Shown one piece after another: positions 1 to 6,818 of a stretch of 8,741 bases of DNA. A program made the translations under genes and the position numbers. The notes beneath the pieces are model-generated. The model made no database searches and was not told the origin of the DNA. It was given only the letters and a program-made list of their open reading frames with translations. This DNA comes from Pelotomaculum sp. UBA3103 (lineage in GTDB: Bacteria; Bacillota; Desulfotomaculia; Desulfotomaculales; Pelotomaculaceae). Each line of letters opens with the position of its first letter. The first letter of the stretch is position 1. Location: assembly GCA_002365855.1 (NCBI GenBank), contig DFAP01000097.1:1-8741 (forward strand), in the 5' to 3' direction.

Positions 1-21
1 TCCCACGTCCCACGTCCCACT
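1..21. repeat. Heptanucleotide tandem repeat, 3 units
   Basis: Three consecutive 7-base units are read directly: TCCCACG, TCCCACG and TCCCACT. The array abuts the ilvB stop codon (22-24) and may continue beyond the window edge. The unit shares the core GTCCCA with the heptads at 6834-6872, so the two arrays look like members of one family of short intergenic repeats. No function is visible. Confidence 0.75.
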
Positions 22-1689
22 TTATCCCAGCATTTTGTCCAGCGGTTCGCCCGGGGGTACCATGGGTAGAACGTTGTCTTCCCTGTTTACGATGAAGTCA
101 ATCATTACGGGCTTGCTGGACCGAATCGCCTGCTCCACGGCGGGAGCCACCTCTGAGCTTTTTGTAACCCTGATCCCTTCGGCGCCGTAAGCCTCCGCGA
201 GCTTGACAAAATCCGGGTTGAGCAGTTCGCTGTGGGAATACCTTCGGTTGTAAAACAGCTCCTGCCACTGTCTGACCATGCCCAGAAAGCCGTTATCCAT
301 AATCGCAACGTTGACCGGTAGCTCGTAATTTACCGCCGTGCAAAGCTCCTGGATATTCATCTGGATGCTGCCGTCCCCGGCGATGTCGAACACGGTATCG
401 TCAGGACATCCCACCTGGACACCGATCGCCGCAGGCAAACCGTATCCCATGGTGCCAAGCCCTCCGGAAGTGATGAACGAGCGCGGCTTGGTAAAAGTAT
501 AGTACTGGGCGGCCCACATCTGGTGCTGTCCCACCTCGGTGGTGATCTTAGCGCCGCCCTGGGTAAGGTCGTATATTTCTCTAATTACAGATTGGGGTTT
601 TAGTTTTCCTTTATCACAAATGCTGTTCGGGTACTCTTTTTTCCAGGCCATGATCTTCTCCCGCCAGGCCTCGCCCAGCCTTGGCCGTAGTATTTTCAAC
701 AACTGCACCAGCACCTTTTTGACGTCCCCTACAACGGAATAATCGACACGGACATTCTTTCCTATCTCGGCTTGATCGATGTCAATATGAATGATCCTGG
801 CCTGAGAGGCAAACGCGTCCAGCTTTCCCGTCACACGGTCGTCAAAACGAGCACCTACAGAGATTAACAGGTCGCAGTCGCAAACGGCAAAGTTGGCGTA
901 TTTCGTCCCGTGCATTCCTAGCATGCCCAATGAGAGCGGGTGGTTTCCGGGAAAGCCTCCCAAGCCCATCAGGGTGCAGGCCACCGGAGCCACCAGTAGC
1001 TCAGCCAGCTGCAGCAGTTCTTCGTGCGCTCCTGAAATAACCACTCCGCCTCCGGCGTATATCAGCGGCCGCTCAGACCTGGCGATCGCCCCGGCCACCT
1101 CCAGCACCCGCTGCGGGTCGGCTTCAAGGTCGGGTTTGTAGCCGGGAAGATTTAGTTTTCCGGGAAGCTCGTAATCTGTAATCGTGGTTGAAACATCCCT
1201 GGGAACATCGATCAGCACAGGACCCGGCCTGCCGGTGGTAGCAATATGAAATGACTCCTTGACAATCTGCGCCAGTTCGGATGGATCCTTAACCAGGTAG
1301 CTGTGCTTGGTAATGGGCAGGGTGATGCCTGTAATATCCGCTTCTTGAAAAGAGTCTCTCCCCAAAAGAGCCTGGGGAACCTGGCCGGTAATAGCCACCA
1401 GCGGGACTGAATCCATATAGGCGTTGGCAATACCTGTAACCAGGTTAGTCGCGCCGGGTCCTGAAGTGGCCAGGCAGACGCCCGGCCTTCCTGTTGCGCG
1501 GGCATAGCCGTCTGCCGCGTGGGCAGCGCCCTGCTCATGCCTGGTCAGGATGTGCCGGATGTTGGAATCATACAGGGCATCATAAATTGGCAGGGCCTGA
1601 CCGCCGGGATAGCCGAATATTGTATCCACACCTTCGGCTTCCAGGCTTTTCAACAGGATCTTTGCCCCAGATAGTTTTTCACCGCTCAT
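22..1689 (-). CDS. ilvB: Acetolactate synthase, large catalytic subunit
   Basis: The enzyme condenses two pyruvates to 2-acetolactate, or pyruvate with 2-oxobutyrate, using thiamine diphosphate (TPP). This is the first common step of Val/Leu/Ile synthesis in the cytoplasm. The protein is 555 residues, normal length. Visible are the N-terminal TPP-binding part with catalytic Glu52 in [12 protein letters not shown], the central FAD-type domain with RFDDRVTGK (281-289), and the C-terminal TPP/Mg motif starting at GDG (438-440) and ending at DN (465-466), where many homologues have NN. The ATG at 1687-1689 is preceded on the minus strand by GGGAAGG. The gene lies 110 bases after ilvE in the same direction, so it probably shares the T-box-controlled transcript. 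The regulatory subunit ilvN is expected beyond position 1 but is not in the window. Confidence 0.97.
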   Translation of the reverse strand: MSGEKLSGAKILLKSLEAEGVDTIFGYPGGQALPIYDALYDSNIRHILTRHEQGAAHAADGYARATGRPGVCLATSGPGATNLVTGIANAYMDSVPLVAITGQVPQALLGRDSFQEADITGITLPITKHSYLVKDPSELAQIVKESFHIATTGRPGPVLIDVPRDVSTTITDYELPGKLNLPGYKPDLEADPQRVLEVAGAIARSERPLIYAGGGVVISGAHEELLQLAELLVAPVACTLMGLGGFPGNHPLSLGMLGMHGTKYANFAVCDCDLLISVGARFDDRVTGKLDAFASQARIIHIDIDQAEIGKNVRVDYSVVGDVKKVLVQLLKILRPRLGEAWREKIMAWKKEYPNSICDKGKLKPQSVIREIYDLTQGGAKITTEVGQHQMWAAQYYTFTKPRSFITSGGLGTMGYGLPAAIGVQVGCPDDTVFDIAGDGSIQMNIQELCTAVNYELPVNVAIMDNGFLGMVRQWQELFYNRRYSHSELLNPDFVKLAEAYGAEGIRVTKSSEVAPAVEQAIRSSKPVMIDFIVNREDNVLPMVPPGEPLDKMLG

Positions 1690-1746
1690 CTTTAGTCATT
1701 CCTTCCCTCAGGAGACTGCCCCGTGCTTTACGGTTTTGTTATAGAA

Positions 1747-1770
1747 AATGGCCGGATACGACCGGCCATT
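1747..1770 (-). other. Hairpin between ilvE and ilvB
   Basis: A perfect 9-bp inverted repeat, AATGGCCGG (1747-1755) and CCGGCCATT (1762-1770), encloses a 6-base loop in the ilvE-ilvB gap. Read on the minus strand, the stem is followed by TTCTATAAC, only a weak T tract. It could be a leaky terminator setting the ilvE:ilvB ratio or an mRNA-stabilising stem. The structure is seen; either role is inference. Confidence 0.55.
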
Positions 1771-1799
1771 CTTCGCCCGTTATAAAATTTAAAAAATTA

Positions 1800-2711
1800 C
1801 TATTTTTTTGAGCACCCACAGCCGCAAGCCACAGCTTCTGCGGGAAAAATAATCGGTCCGTCAATCTTGGTAAGCTCGTGGAAAACTTCCATAAGCTCTA
1901 TTGTCATAGGCCCGGGCTTGCCATCAGCAATAAGCCGTCCGTCAACCCGGACAGTGGGAATAACCTCGGCCGCTGTGCCGGTCATGAAGCATTCATCCGC
2001 GTTATATACGTCAAAAAGGTTTATGACCTTTTCTTCAACTGTTATACCCTTCTGGCGCGCCAACTCCATCACAGCGTTGCGGGTAACCCCTTCGAGAATG
2101 CCCACGTGGCTGGGAGGGGTTATGAGAACGCCCTTCTTAACTATAAAAATATTATCCCCTGTGGCTTCGGCGACATAGCCCTCAGCGTTCAACATGATCG
2201 CCTCGGGCACACCTGCCAGGTTCGCTTCGATCTTGGCGTAGATGTTGTTCAAATAATTTAGAGATTTCACCCTGGGTATACAGGCGGTGGGAATATTCCT
2301 GCGGGTGGAAACAGTGATGACCGATAATCCATTCTGGTATAATTCGTCAGGGTACAGGGTGATGGTCGCGGCAATACAAAAGATAAAGGGCTTGGGGCAC
2401 TTTCTGGGGTCAAGGCCCAGGTCTCCGACGCCGCGGGTCACTACCAGGCGGATGTAGGCATCGCGAAGGTCGTTGCGGCGCAATGTCTCCAGTACGATCT
2501 CCTGCATTTCTTCCTTGGTTACAGGAATAACCATGGCTATGGTCCTGGCCGAATCGTACAGCCGGTCAATGTGCTCTTCGAGTTTAAACACCCTGCCGTG
2601 ATAAGCGCGAATCCCCTCAAAAACCCCATCACCATATAACAGGCCGTGATCAAAAACCGACACTACAGCCTGCTCCCTGGGTACGAATTTATCGCCTAGG
2701 TAAATTATCAT
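1800..2711 (-). CDS. ilvE: Branched-chain amino acid aminotransferase (class IV, PLP)
   Basis: The enzyme transfers the amino group between glutamate and the 2-oxo acids of Val, Leu and Ile, the last step of the pathway. The protein is 303 residues, typical of bacterial class IV aminotransferases. The N-terminal substrate-side segment includes DHGLLYGDGVFEG (21-33). The PLP lysine is most likely Lys149 in RVKSLNYLNN. AEATGDNIF (181-189) carries the conserved Glu/Asn signature, and TGTAAEVIP (244-252) is the phosphate-side loop. The ATG at 2709-2711 has a G-rich ribosome site (AGGGGGG) about 11 bases upstream. The last residues, ACGCGCSKK, add a small Cys-rich tail not needed for catalysis. 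It is first in the operon behind the T-box. D-amino acid or aminodeoxychorismate enzymes share the fold, but the ilvB neighbour and Ile leader favour ilvE. Confidence 0.94.
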   Translation of the reverse strand: MIIYLGDKFVPREQAVVSVFDHGLLYGDGVFEGIRAYHGRVFKLEEHIDRLYDSARTIAMVIPVTKEEMQEIVLETLRRNDLRDAYIRLVVTRGVGDLGLDPRKCPKPFIFCIAATITLYPDELYQNGLSVITVSTRRNIPTACIPRVKSLNYLNNIYAKIEANLAGVPEAIMLNAEGYVAEATGDNIFIVKKGVLITPPSHVGILEGVTRNAVMELARQKGITVEEKVINLFDVYNADECFMTGTAAEVIPTVRVDGRLIADGKPGPMTIELMEVFHELTKIDGPIIFPAEAVACGCGCSKK

Positions 2712-2783
2712 CGGTCAATTTTCCCCCCTATTGTTTATAATTTTCTATATCTTTGAACCTTTCATATAATTTTAAATTTTTTT

Positions 2784-2836
2784 GTAAAATAAAACAACCC
2801 CCCAATCCCAGCAGTTTTGTTTTTTATACTGCCAGG
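2784..2836 (-). terminator. T-box regulated terminator
   Basis: On the minus strand, downstream of the T-box sequence, CCTGGCAGT (2828-2836) can pair along 9 positions (two G-U) with ACTGCTGGG (2807-2815). An outer C-rich/G-rich segment (2798-2803 with the bases before 2836) extends the stem, and a T-rich stretch follows (2784-2797). This would stop transcription ahead of ilvE when tRNA is charged. A competing stem, GTTTTATAC with GTATAAAA, is also possible, so the exact fold is inferred. Confidence 0.65.
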
Positions 2837-3093
2837 GGCGAGAGGTATAAAACCTTGCGCGGTACCACCCTGCTTGCTCCCGAATAAACGAAAGCCTCTT
2901 TGGTGTGCTTCTAATGCACGACGCTTTTAACGGTCGCCAGCCCGTCCAGGCCTACTCGCGCAAACTCTTTCAGCCGGAGGCTCCGGGGTGATGTCAGACC
3001 TGCAATGAAGCGCCGGTTTTCAGCTACCCCGGCTCTCTGCTGCTCAAAACGCTGATCTTAGTCCCTTTCACAGCCTTTTCCTGATATAACTTG
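2837..3093 (-). promoter_or_regulatory. T-box riboswitch leader, specifier AUC (Ile)
   Basis: The leader senses uncharged tRNA and then allows read-through into ilvE-ilvB. The canonical 14-base T-box AGGGTGGTACCGCG is complete on the minus strand (2858-2871). Stem I is recognisable. A base pairing GGCU (3072-3075) with AGCC (2979-2982) is followed by a GUGA kink-turn-like segment. GGG (3063-3065) pairs CCC (2986-2988) next to the specifier loop. The distal part has the AGAGAG bulge and a GCCGG/CCGGC stem (3029-3033 with 3012-3016). The codon just 5' of the conserved purine and CCC strand is AUC (2990-2992), which reads as isoleucine and fits the pathway. The Stem II/III region (GAGTAGGCCTGGAC) also looks standard. 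The specifier assignment rests on manual folding. Confidence 0.93.
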
Positions 3094-3099
3094 TTATCT

Positions 3100-3129
3100 A
3101 GTATACAAAAAATACTAGTATAGTGTCAA
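3100..3129 (-). promoter_or_regulatory. Sigma-A promoter of the T-box/ilv operon
   Basis: On the minus strand there is a perfect -35 TTGACA (3124-3129) and a -10 TATACT (3100-3105) with an 18-base spacer. Transcription would begin near 3093, shortly before Stem I. The spacer contains a direct repeat, CTAGTATA in plus-strand reading, at 3098-3105 and 3115-3122, and an inverted CTAGTA/TACTAG pair that could bind a regulator. Confidence 0.85.
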
Positions 3130-3140
3130 GGAATATTTTG

Positions 3141-3192
3141 CGGTGTCATGAATTGTGGATACCGCTCAAAACCTGAGATAATTCCAGGTTTT
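3141..3192 (+). other. Two adjacent small hairpins in the divergent gap
   Basis: The gap between the ilv promoter and the next plus-strand gene is about 220 bases. It holds CGGTGTC (3141-3147) with GATACCG (3158-3164), 7 pairs including one G-U, and AAAACCTG (3168-3175) with CAGGTTTT (3185-3192), 8 perfect pairs around a 9-base loop. The second could act as a weak terminator on either strand because its arms begin with A4 and end with T4. The rest of the gap shows nothing else clear apart from the possible promoter box at 3293. Confidence 0.45.
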
Positions 3193-3292
3193 CAGGAAGA
3201 TAAATCCAATCAAATGGTTCGGGCCGGCACATGGTCTGGAAGGTAATGGAAAATATGATTCTAGCTGTATTGATGTAGCTGGAAACAGTAAC

Positions 3293-3301
3293 CATAATTT
3301 A
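3293..3301 (+). promoter_or_regulatory. Possible sporulation-sigma -10 box
   Basis: CATAATTTA fits the CATAnnnTA pattern of mother-cell sigma-K promoters (and CATAnnnT of sigma-E), 49 bases before the start codon at 3351. I could not find a convincing -35 partner at the right distance, so this is a weak suggestion. It is compatible with the coat-like look of the following genes. Confidence 0.2.
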
Positions 3302-3350
3302 CATTTCTTCATATGTTGTAGCGAAAAACTAAATGGGAGGAGTACGGATC

Positions 3351-3674
3351 ATGGATGTAACGGAGAAGAATATACCGGAACAAGCAGCCGTGGGAATGAT
3401 GGATGATATGATGGTGTGTCATGACCCCTGCCAACTTTTACAGATGGTCATGCAGACGGAGAAGAGCGAAGTCCAACTCTACAGAGATATAGCCAGGTGC
3501 ATACAAAGCCCGTGCCTGCGGGAAACAATTATGTCACTTATTGAAATGGAGCAAAACCATAGTAAAGTATATTCTCAGCTCGCAATGGCTTTTGGCTGCG
3601 TGGGCAAACCGTGCCCGGCCCCCCCGGGTATGCCGCCATACTATTACGCAGCCGGTGAAAAGAAAGCAAAATAA
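3351..3674 (+). CDS. Small ferritin-like helix-pair protein
   Basis: The product is 107 residues. The central part (about 30-82) forms two amphipathic helices. Glu40 in the first, and ExxH (Glu67, His70) with Glu65 in the second, resemble half of a ferritin/rubrerythrin di-iron bundle, so metal binding by a dimer is possible but unproven. A short tail follows with CP, PPGMPP, three Tyr and a Lys-rich end (GEKKAK). The start at 3351 is chosen because GGGAGGAG (3335-3342) lies 8 bases upstream. An in-frame ATG at 3333 would place that ribosome site inside the gene. It is followed after 32 bases by a second gene with a related helix pair, probably one operon. The two may form a complex or belong to a spore coat or surface layer. 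Function is not known. Confidence 0.85.
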   Translation: MDVTEKNIPEQAAVGMMDDMMVCHDPCQLLQMVMQTEKSEVQLYRDIARCIQSPCLRETIMSLIEMEQNHSKVYSQLAMAFGCVGKPCPAPPGMPPYYYAAGEKKAK

Positions 3675-3706
3675 AAATAATTTAACAGTAAAGGAGGTTT
3701 ATTATA

Positions 3707-4381
3707 ATGCATGCATGTTTGGAAAAAGTTAGAAAGGTACTTGACATAGAATTAAGACAGGTCTGCAGCTTAAGTCAACTGGCCAGAATGGCTCCCAACG
3801 CGGCAGTAAGGGGAACGATCCTGCGGCTTGCCACGGAGGAACTCATGGAAGCTGTGTTCTGGAACAATGTATTGTGTACACTTAATGACGTTAAGCCAGT
3901 TTGTCCTGGTGTCGGCGTCGCTCCCGGCATGCCCTGTCCGGGTGTCGGTGTCGGCGTCGGTGTCGGTCCTGGCGCGCCCTGCCCGGTTGTCCCCGGTGTA
4001 ACCTGCCCCGGTGTCAGCCCCGGCATGACCTGCCCGGCTATTGGCGGCGCACCCTGCCCTGTAGCTCCGGGCATGGGATTTGGCCCTGGCCCGGGTGCAG
4101 GCGCAGGACCCGGAATGGGTTACGGCCCTGATCCCTGCCCGGCGCCCGGTATGGGACCCTGTCCTGGCCCCGGCATGGGCGTTGGGCCTGGCATTGGAAC
4201 CGGACCTGTGTATGGTCCTGGCGCCGGCATAGACCTAGGTCCAGGTTTTGGTCCAGGTCCGGCCGGCCCGGGCAAGGGCGTTTTCCCGCCGGTAATGCCC
4301 TACAGTGAAGCGGAAGTGCCACCCGGAACACAGCCCGGTGTGGCTCCAGAGCAAGCAAAGAAAGAAGACGAAAAAAAATAA
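3707..4381 (+). CDS. Helix-pair protein with long Gly/Pro/Cys elastin-like tail
   Basis: The product is 224 residues in two parts. Residues 1-62 form a helix pair alignable with the preceding protein: VRGTILRLATEE here matches LRETIMSLIEME there. The ExxH metal motif is missing. Residues 64-195 are low complexity, built from PG, GVG, PGM and GPG units, with eight cysteines each followed by Pro (C66, C77, C92, C100, C109, C117, C144, C152). VGVAPG (69-74) equals the classic elastin hexapeptide. The end (about 200-224) is charged, with EQAKKEDEKK. It is not a strict Gly-X-Y collagen. There is no signal peptide or membrane segment. AAGGAGG (3691-3697) sits 9 bases before ATG 3707. Such a tail suggests a cross-linkable structural role in a coat or exosporium, an inference from composition. 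Exact repeat number may vary between strains. Confidence 0.88.
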   Translation: MHACLEKVRKVLDIELRQVCSLSQLARMAPNAAVRGTILRLATEELMEAVFWNNVLCTLNDVKPVCPGVGVAPGMPCPGVGVGVGVGPGAPCPVVPGVTCPGVSPGMTCPAIGGAPCPVAPGMGFGPGPGAGAGPGMGYGPDPCPAPGMGPCPGPGMGVGPGIGTGPVYGPGAGIDLGPGFGPGPAGPGKGVFPPVMPYSEAEVPPGTQPGVAPEQAKKEDEKK

Positions 4382-4405
4382 TATCCGTACATTTTATTTT
4401 ACAAT

Positions 4406-4426
4406 CGCCTAACGGCGTTTTTTTTT
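4406..4426 (+). terminator. Intrinsic terminator after the ferritin-like pair
   Basis: A compact stem, CGCC (4406-4409) and GGCG (4414-4417), closes a TAAC loop and is followed at once by nine T (4418-4426). It lies 24 bases after the stop codon of the upstream gene. The stem is short but the layout is typical, and it closes the two-gene unit. Confidence 0.75.
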
Positions 4427-4538
4427 GTTATATTCATCGCTTCAGAACAAGGATAAACGTCCGCTCATCAGGCCACACTTAAAACAGCTTACATTTTTCA
4501 GCGGAAAACAGCCAGATTAGCAGCAGTGGAGGTAATAA

Positions 4539-5858
4539 ATGCCTGGATTTTCTATGCCCAGAACAACACTCTTGGTATTATGCGGCGCTCCTGGAAGTGG
4601 TAAGTCTACTTTTGCCTCCCATCATTTTCGGGAATCTATGATCGTGTCCGCAGACAGGTGCCGCTACCTGGTAAGTGATTATGAAACTAATATGGGCGCG
4701 TCCAGGGAGGCGTTCAAACTATTTTATTATACCATTGAGCGCCGCCTTTCGCTCGGCCGCATGACTGTGGCTGACTCCACCGCTATCACCCGGCGGGCGC
4801 GCGGCAAACTGCTCAAAATCGGCAAAAAATACGGCTTCAATACGGTCCTGTTGATTTTCAACATCCCGGTGGAGCTTTGCCTGGCCAGAAACGAGGAGCG
4901 TGAGCGCCAGGTGATCCACCCGGTAATATCCAGAATGCAGAAAGCTCTCCGGCAGACCCTAAAAGTTGCCCATAATGAGGGTTTTGACTCCGTGCATATT
5001 CTAACCGGGGAAGACCTGGGAGACCCTTCGTTTAGTATAGAGACCCGCCGGCACGAGGTTTCGCTGCCTGGCCCATTTGATATAATCGGGGACATCCACG
5101 GATGTTTTGAAGAGTTGGTCATGCTGCTGACCGCCCTGGGGTACCGGAGGCGATTCAATTACTACATCCACCCGGAGGGTAGAAAAGCTGTCTTCCTCGG
5201 TGATCTGACGGACCGCGGCCCCCGTTGCGTGGACAGTTTCTGGCTGGTGAATTCTATGGTCGACTCCGGCAATGCCCTTTACGTTCCGGGAAACCATTGC
5301 CGCAAGCTATACCGCTTCCTGATCGGGAAAAACGTCAGAATGGCGCACGGCCTGGAAAAAACCGTTTCTGAGCTGAAGAAACTCTCGGATAGTGAAAGGG
5401 AATACTTCAAAGACGAGTTCACCAGGCTTTACGGTGAAGCTCCTCCGTACCTGATTCTGGACCGGGGCAAGCTTATAGTAACGCACGGTGGGATTAAAGA
5501 GGATATGATTGGGAAGGTAAACGAGCGGGTGCGAAGCTTCTGCCTGTTTGGCGATACCACGGGGGAAACCACAGAAGACGGCCTGCCGGTGCGGCGGGAC
5601 TGGGCCAGGGAATACAAAGGCAAGGCGCTGGTTGTGTATGGGCACACTCCGGTTGCTAAAGCCGAGTTTATCAACAACACCATAAATATAGACCGGGGCT
5701 GCGTTCTGGGGGGGAAACTCACCGTTCTGCGCTACCCGGAGAGAGAAATCGTGCAGGTCCCCGCCCTGGCCGCCTATTATGAAAGGGCCGGCTTCAGCAG
5801 GGAAGCCTTTGATGCGGGGGAAAGCGAACGTGACCCATTCGAACACCTCTCCATTTAG
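4539..5858 (+). CDS. Polynucleotide 5'-kinase / 3'-phosphatase, Pnkp-like, no ligase domain
   Basis: The 439-residue protein has two enzyme domains for healing broken nucleic acid ends. The N-terminal P-loop kinase (about 8-165) has Walker A GAPGSGKST (16-24). SAD-x-C-R gives Asp39 and Arg42, matching the acceptor-site Asp/Arg of clostridial Pnkp. VADST has Asp79, and an Arg-rich lid lies near 119-133. The C-terminal calcineurin-like phosphatase (about 178-405) has GDIHG (184-188), GDLTDRG (221-227), GNH (251-253), His316 in VTHGG, and GHTPV (368-372), a full two-metal set. Clostridium thermocellum Pnkp is about 870 residues with a third, ligase, domain; here the protein ends just after the phosphatase. 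GGAGG (4528-4532) precedes ATG 4539 by 6 bases. No Hen1 or RNA ligase lies nearby. Expected substrates are 5'-OH and 2',3'-cyclic or 3'-phosphate ends of RNA; the true substrate is unknown. Confidence 0.9.
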   Translation: MPGFSMPRTTLLVLCGAPGSGKSTFASHHFRESMIVSADRCRYLVSDYETNMGASREAFKLFYYTIERRLSLGRMTVADSTAITRRARGKLLKIGKKYGFNTVLLIFNIPVELCLARNEERERQVIHPVISRMQKALRQTLKVAHNEGFDSVHILTGEDLGDPSFSIETRRHEVSLPGPFDIIGDIHGCFEELVMLLTALGYRRRFNYYIHPEGRKAVFLGDLTDRGPRCVDSFWLVNSMVDSGNALYVPGNHCRKLYRFLIGKNVRMAHGLEKTVSELKKLSDSEREYFKDEFTRLYGEAPPYLILDRGKLIVTHGGIKEDMIGKVNERVRSFCLFGDTTGETTEDGLPVRRDWAREYKGKALVVYGHTPVAKAEFINNTINIDRGCVLGGKLTVLRYPEREIVQVPALAAYYERAGFSREAFDAGESERDPFEHLSI

Positions 5859-5891
5859 CATAAATTGCGAGAGGCGGGAGTACAGCTAGTA

Positions 5892-5923
5892 AGCAAGACC
5901 GTCCCCACTTGCTATTTTGTTTT
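5892..5923 (+). terminator. Likely terminator between convergent genes
   Basis: AGCAAG (5892-5897) and CTTGCT (5908-5913) form a 6-bp stem around a 10-base loop, followed by ATTTTGTTTT on the plus strand. It lies about 35 bases after the Pnkp-like gene and overlaps the stop codon of the convergent minus-strand gene, so it could serve the plus strand. The minus strand lacks a clear T run. Confidence 0.5.
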
Positions 5924-6193
5924 CAGCCGGTCCACCCTGATCTCAAGCAGCTGCAGGTGCACCTCTTTACTGACATTGGGGTCTTTGAGGCTTTTAAACA
6001 TTTCGCAGGGCAGGTCTTCACACTCGCCGCAATTCCTGTATCTCTTCTCGTTTACGCAGCAATAAAATATATCGCAACGCCCGCTTGGCACCTCAAGCAC
6101 CCAAAACGGGTGTCCTTTTACGTAGCTGCATCCCTCGCAGTATTTTTGAAAGAAGTCGCATTCGGAGCAGTTCATTCCACAGGCAGTCAGCAA
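5912..6193 (-). CDS. Small Cys-rich DUF3795-family protein
   Basis: The product is 93 residues from the chosen TTG start. It has 11 cysteines: CGMNCSEC near the start (C5, C9, C12), CEGC (C19, C22), then C40, C45, C46 and the end motif CGECEDLPCE (C55, C58, C63). This is the DUF3795 pattern, probably zinc or iron-sulfur binding; function unknown. Start choice is uncertain. The TTG at 6191-6193 gives the usual MLTACG opening and follows a run of seven G. An ATG at 6212-6214 has no ribosome site. A TTG at 6260-6262 has a good GGAGAGG site but adds 23 unconserved residues. It lies just downstream of the frameshifted relative at 6290-6528 and probably shares its transcript. Confidence 0.75.
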   Translation of the reverse strand: MLTACGMNCSECDFFQKYCEGCSYVKGHPFWVLEVPSGRCDIFYCCVNEKRYRNCGECEDLPCEMFKSLKDPNVSKEVHLQLLEIRVDRLKTK

Positions 6194-6289
6194 GTAGTTC
6201 CCCCCCCGTTTCATAATAAAAATAGAACTAAAAAGGTTACTACAGCCCTTTGTTAGGGACAAATAACATCCTCTCCATTAGTTGGTTGA

Positions 6290-6528
6290 TTAGTATGTTT
6301 TACCGGAAATATATTGGCAGTACCCGAAGCTGATCGGCCCAACCCTGGTAGTTTCACAGGGAAACTCGGCGCACTCGAAACATAGCCGCACGCCTTTTTT
6401 AAAGGCACATGAACAGATTTTGCACATTTTGTTTCTCTCGGTGTGCATCCAACCTCTCCATTAGGACATTTTTGAGATAGCATCCTGGGGCACTTTTCAC
6501 AGGCTATACCACAAACTGCAATTTTCAT
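6290..6528 (-). pseudogene. Frameshifted Cys-rich small protein, related to its neighbour
   Basis: The gene starts at ATG 6526-6528 with an AAAGGA site about 10 bases upstream and reads MKIAVCGIACEKCP, KCPNGEVGCTPRE. At about 6432-6434 the frame is lost. Reading on in the -1 frame restores a coherent Cys-rich protein: KMCKICSCAFKKG, LCFECAEFPCETT, GPISFGYCQYISG, ending at TAA 6290-6292. One missing A in the AAA run explains it, giving an ancestral product of about 79-80 residues. Without the correction, the open frame runs into a Cys-poor tail ending at 6253. CFECAEFPCE parallels CGECEDLPCE in the next gene, and VCGIACEKC parallels ACGMNCSEC, so the two are homologous. The protein is probably metal-binding. 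The alternatives are a real mutation or a sequencing error in a homopolymer. Confidence 0.75.
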
Positions 6529-6540
6529 TTGTGCCAAATC

Positions 6541-6664
6541 CTTTTCCAGTTTCCCTCCTAAAACATCAAGTATTGTAACACCAGTTCTGCAGCGGCAGGC
6601 AGATTACCTCCCGGCCCGTGTGAATTCACCTGGATTGTAACCCTGACTATAGGTTAATACCGTC
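6541..6664. other. Gap upstream of the frameshifted Cys-rich gene
   Basis: This stretch holds no gene that I can support. On the minus strand it has an AGGAGGG followed about 20-25 bases later by the ATG at 6528, and a TACAAT that could be a -10 box, but no matching -35 was found. Together with the doubtful remnant and hairpin up to 6861 it makes about 330 bases with no confident gene. Confidence 0.4.
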
Positions 6665-6808
6665 TTATTCTGACCTGTCATCCGTTAGCCTGCCATCGCC
6701 GGTAACCGGTATAGCCTCGCCTAAAAACCTTGGTTCAGGCTTAAAAACTTTGGTCAGAAAATAATCCTTGTTTCTGGCTGCTAATTCCCTTATCCCGTAT
6801 ATATACAT
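6665..6808 (-). pseudogene. Doubtful 47-residue open frame, unrecognised
   Basis: The frame from ATG 6806-6808 to TAA 6665-6667 encodes a hydrophilic peptide containing FLTKVFKPEPRFLGEAIPV and GDGRLTDD, which looks like protein rather than random sequence. GGGGAGG lies only 2 bases before the ATG, too close for a normal ribosome site, and the sequence just upstream is a REP-like hairpin. It may be the remaining piece of a longer gene cut off by the repeat insertion. I do not recognise the family. Confidence 0.25.
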
Positions 6809-6818
6809 AACCTCCCCG

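Noticed and set aside
1..21. CRISPR-like repeat at the window start
   Set aside because: The units are 7 bases with no spacers, so this is a simple tandem repeat.
3333..3350. Start of the first ferritin-like gene at ATG 3333
   Set aside because: That ATG overlaps the GGGAGGAG ribosome site itself; the ATG at 3351 has ideal 8-base spacing.
3775..4358. Long antisense and alternate-frame open frames across the Gly/Pro-rich region
   Set aside because: GC-rich repetitive codons keep all frames open. The plus-strand gene has the strong ribosome site and the conserved helix pair; the others have neither.
6425..6440. Programmed -1 frameshifting at the break in the Cys-rich gene
   Set aside because: No proper slippery heptamer is in phase: ACA-AAA allows only A-site re-pairing, and I saw no obvious downstream stem. 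A one-base deletion is simpler.
6270..6464. 12-base exact repeat CCTCTCCATTAG at 6270-6281 and 6453-6464
   Set aside because: About two such 12-base matches are expected by chance in a window this long. One copy is coding sequence and the other a ribosome-site region.
6573..6645. Two ATTGTAAC copies in the gap upstream of the Cys-rich genes as paired operators
   Set aside because: The motif is only 8 bases, spacing is about 60 bases, and no promoter is aligned with them.
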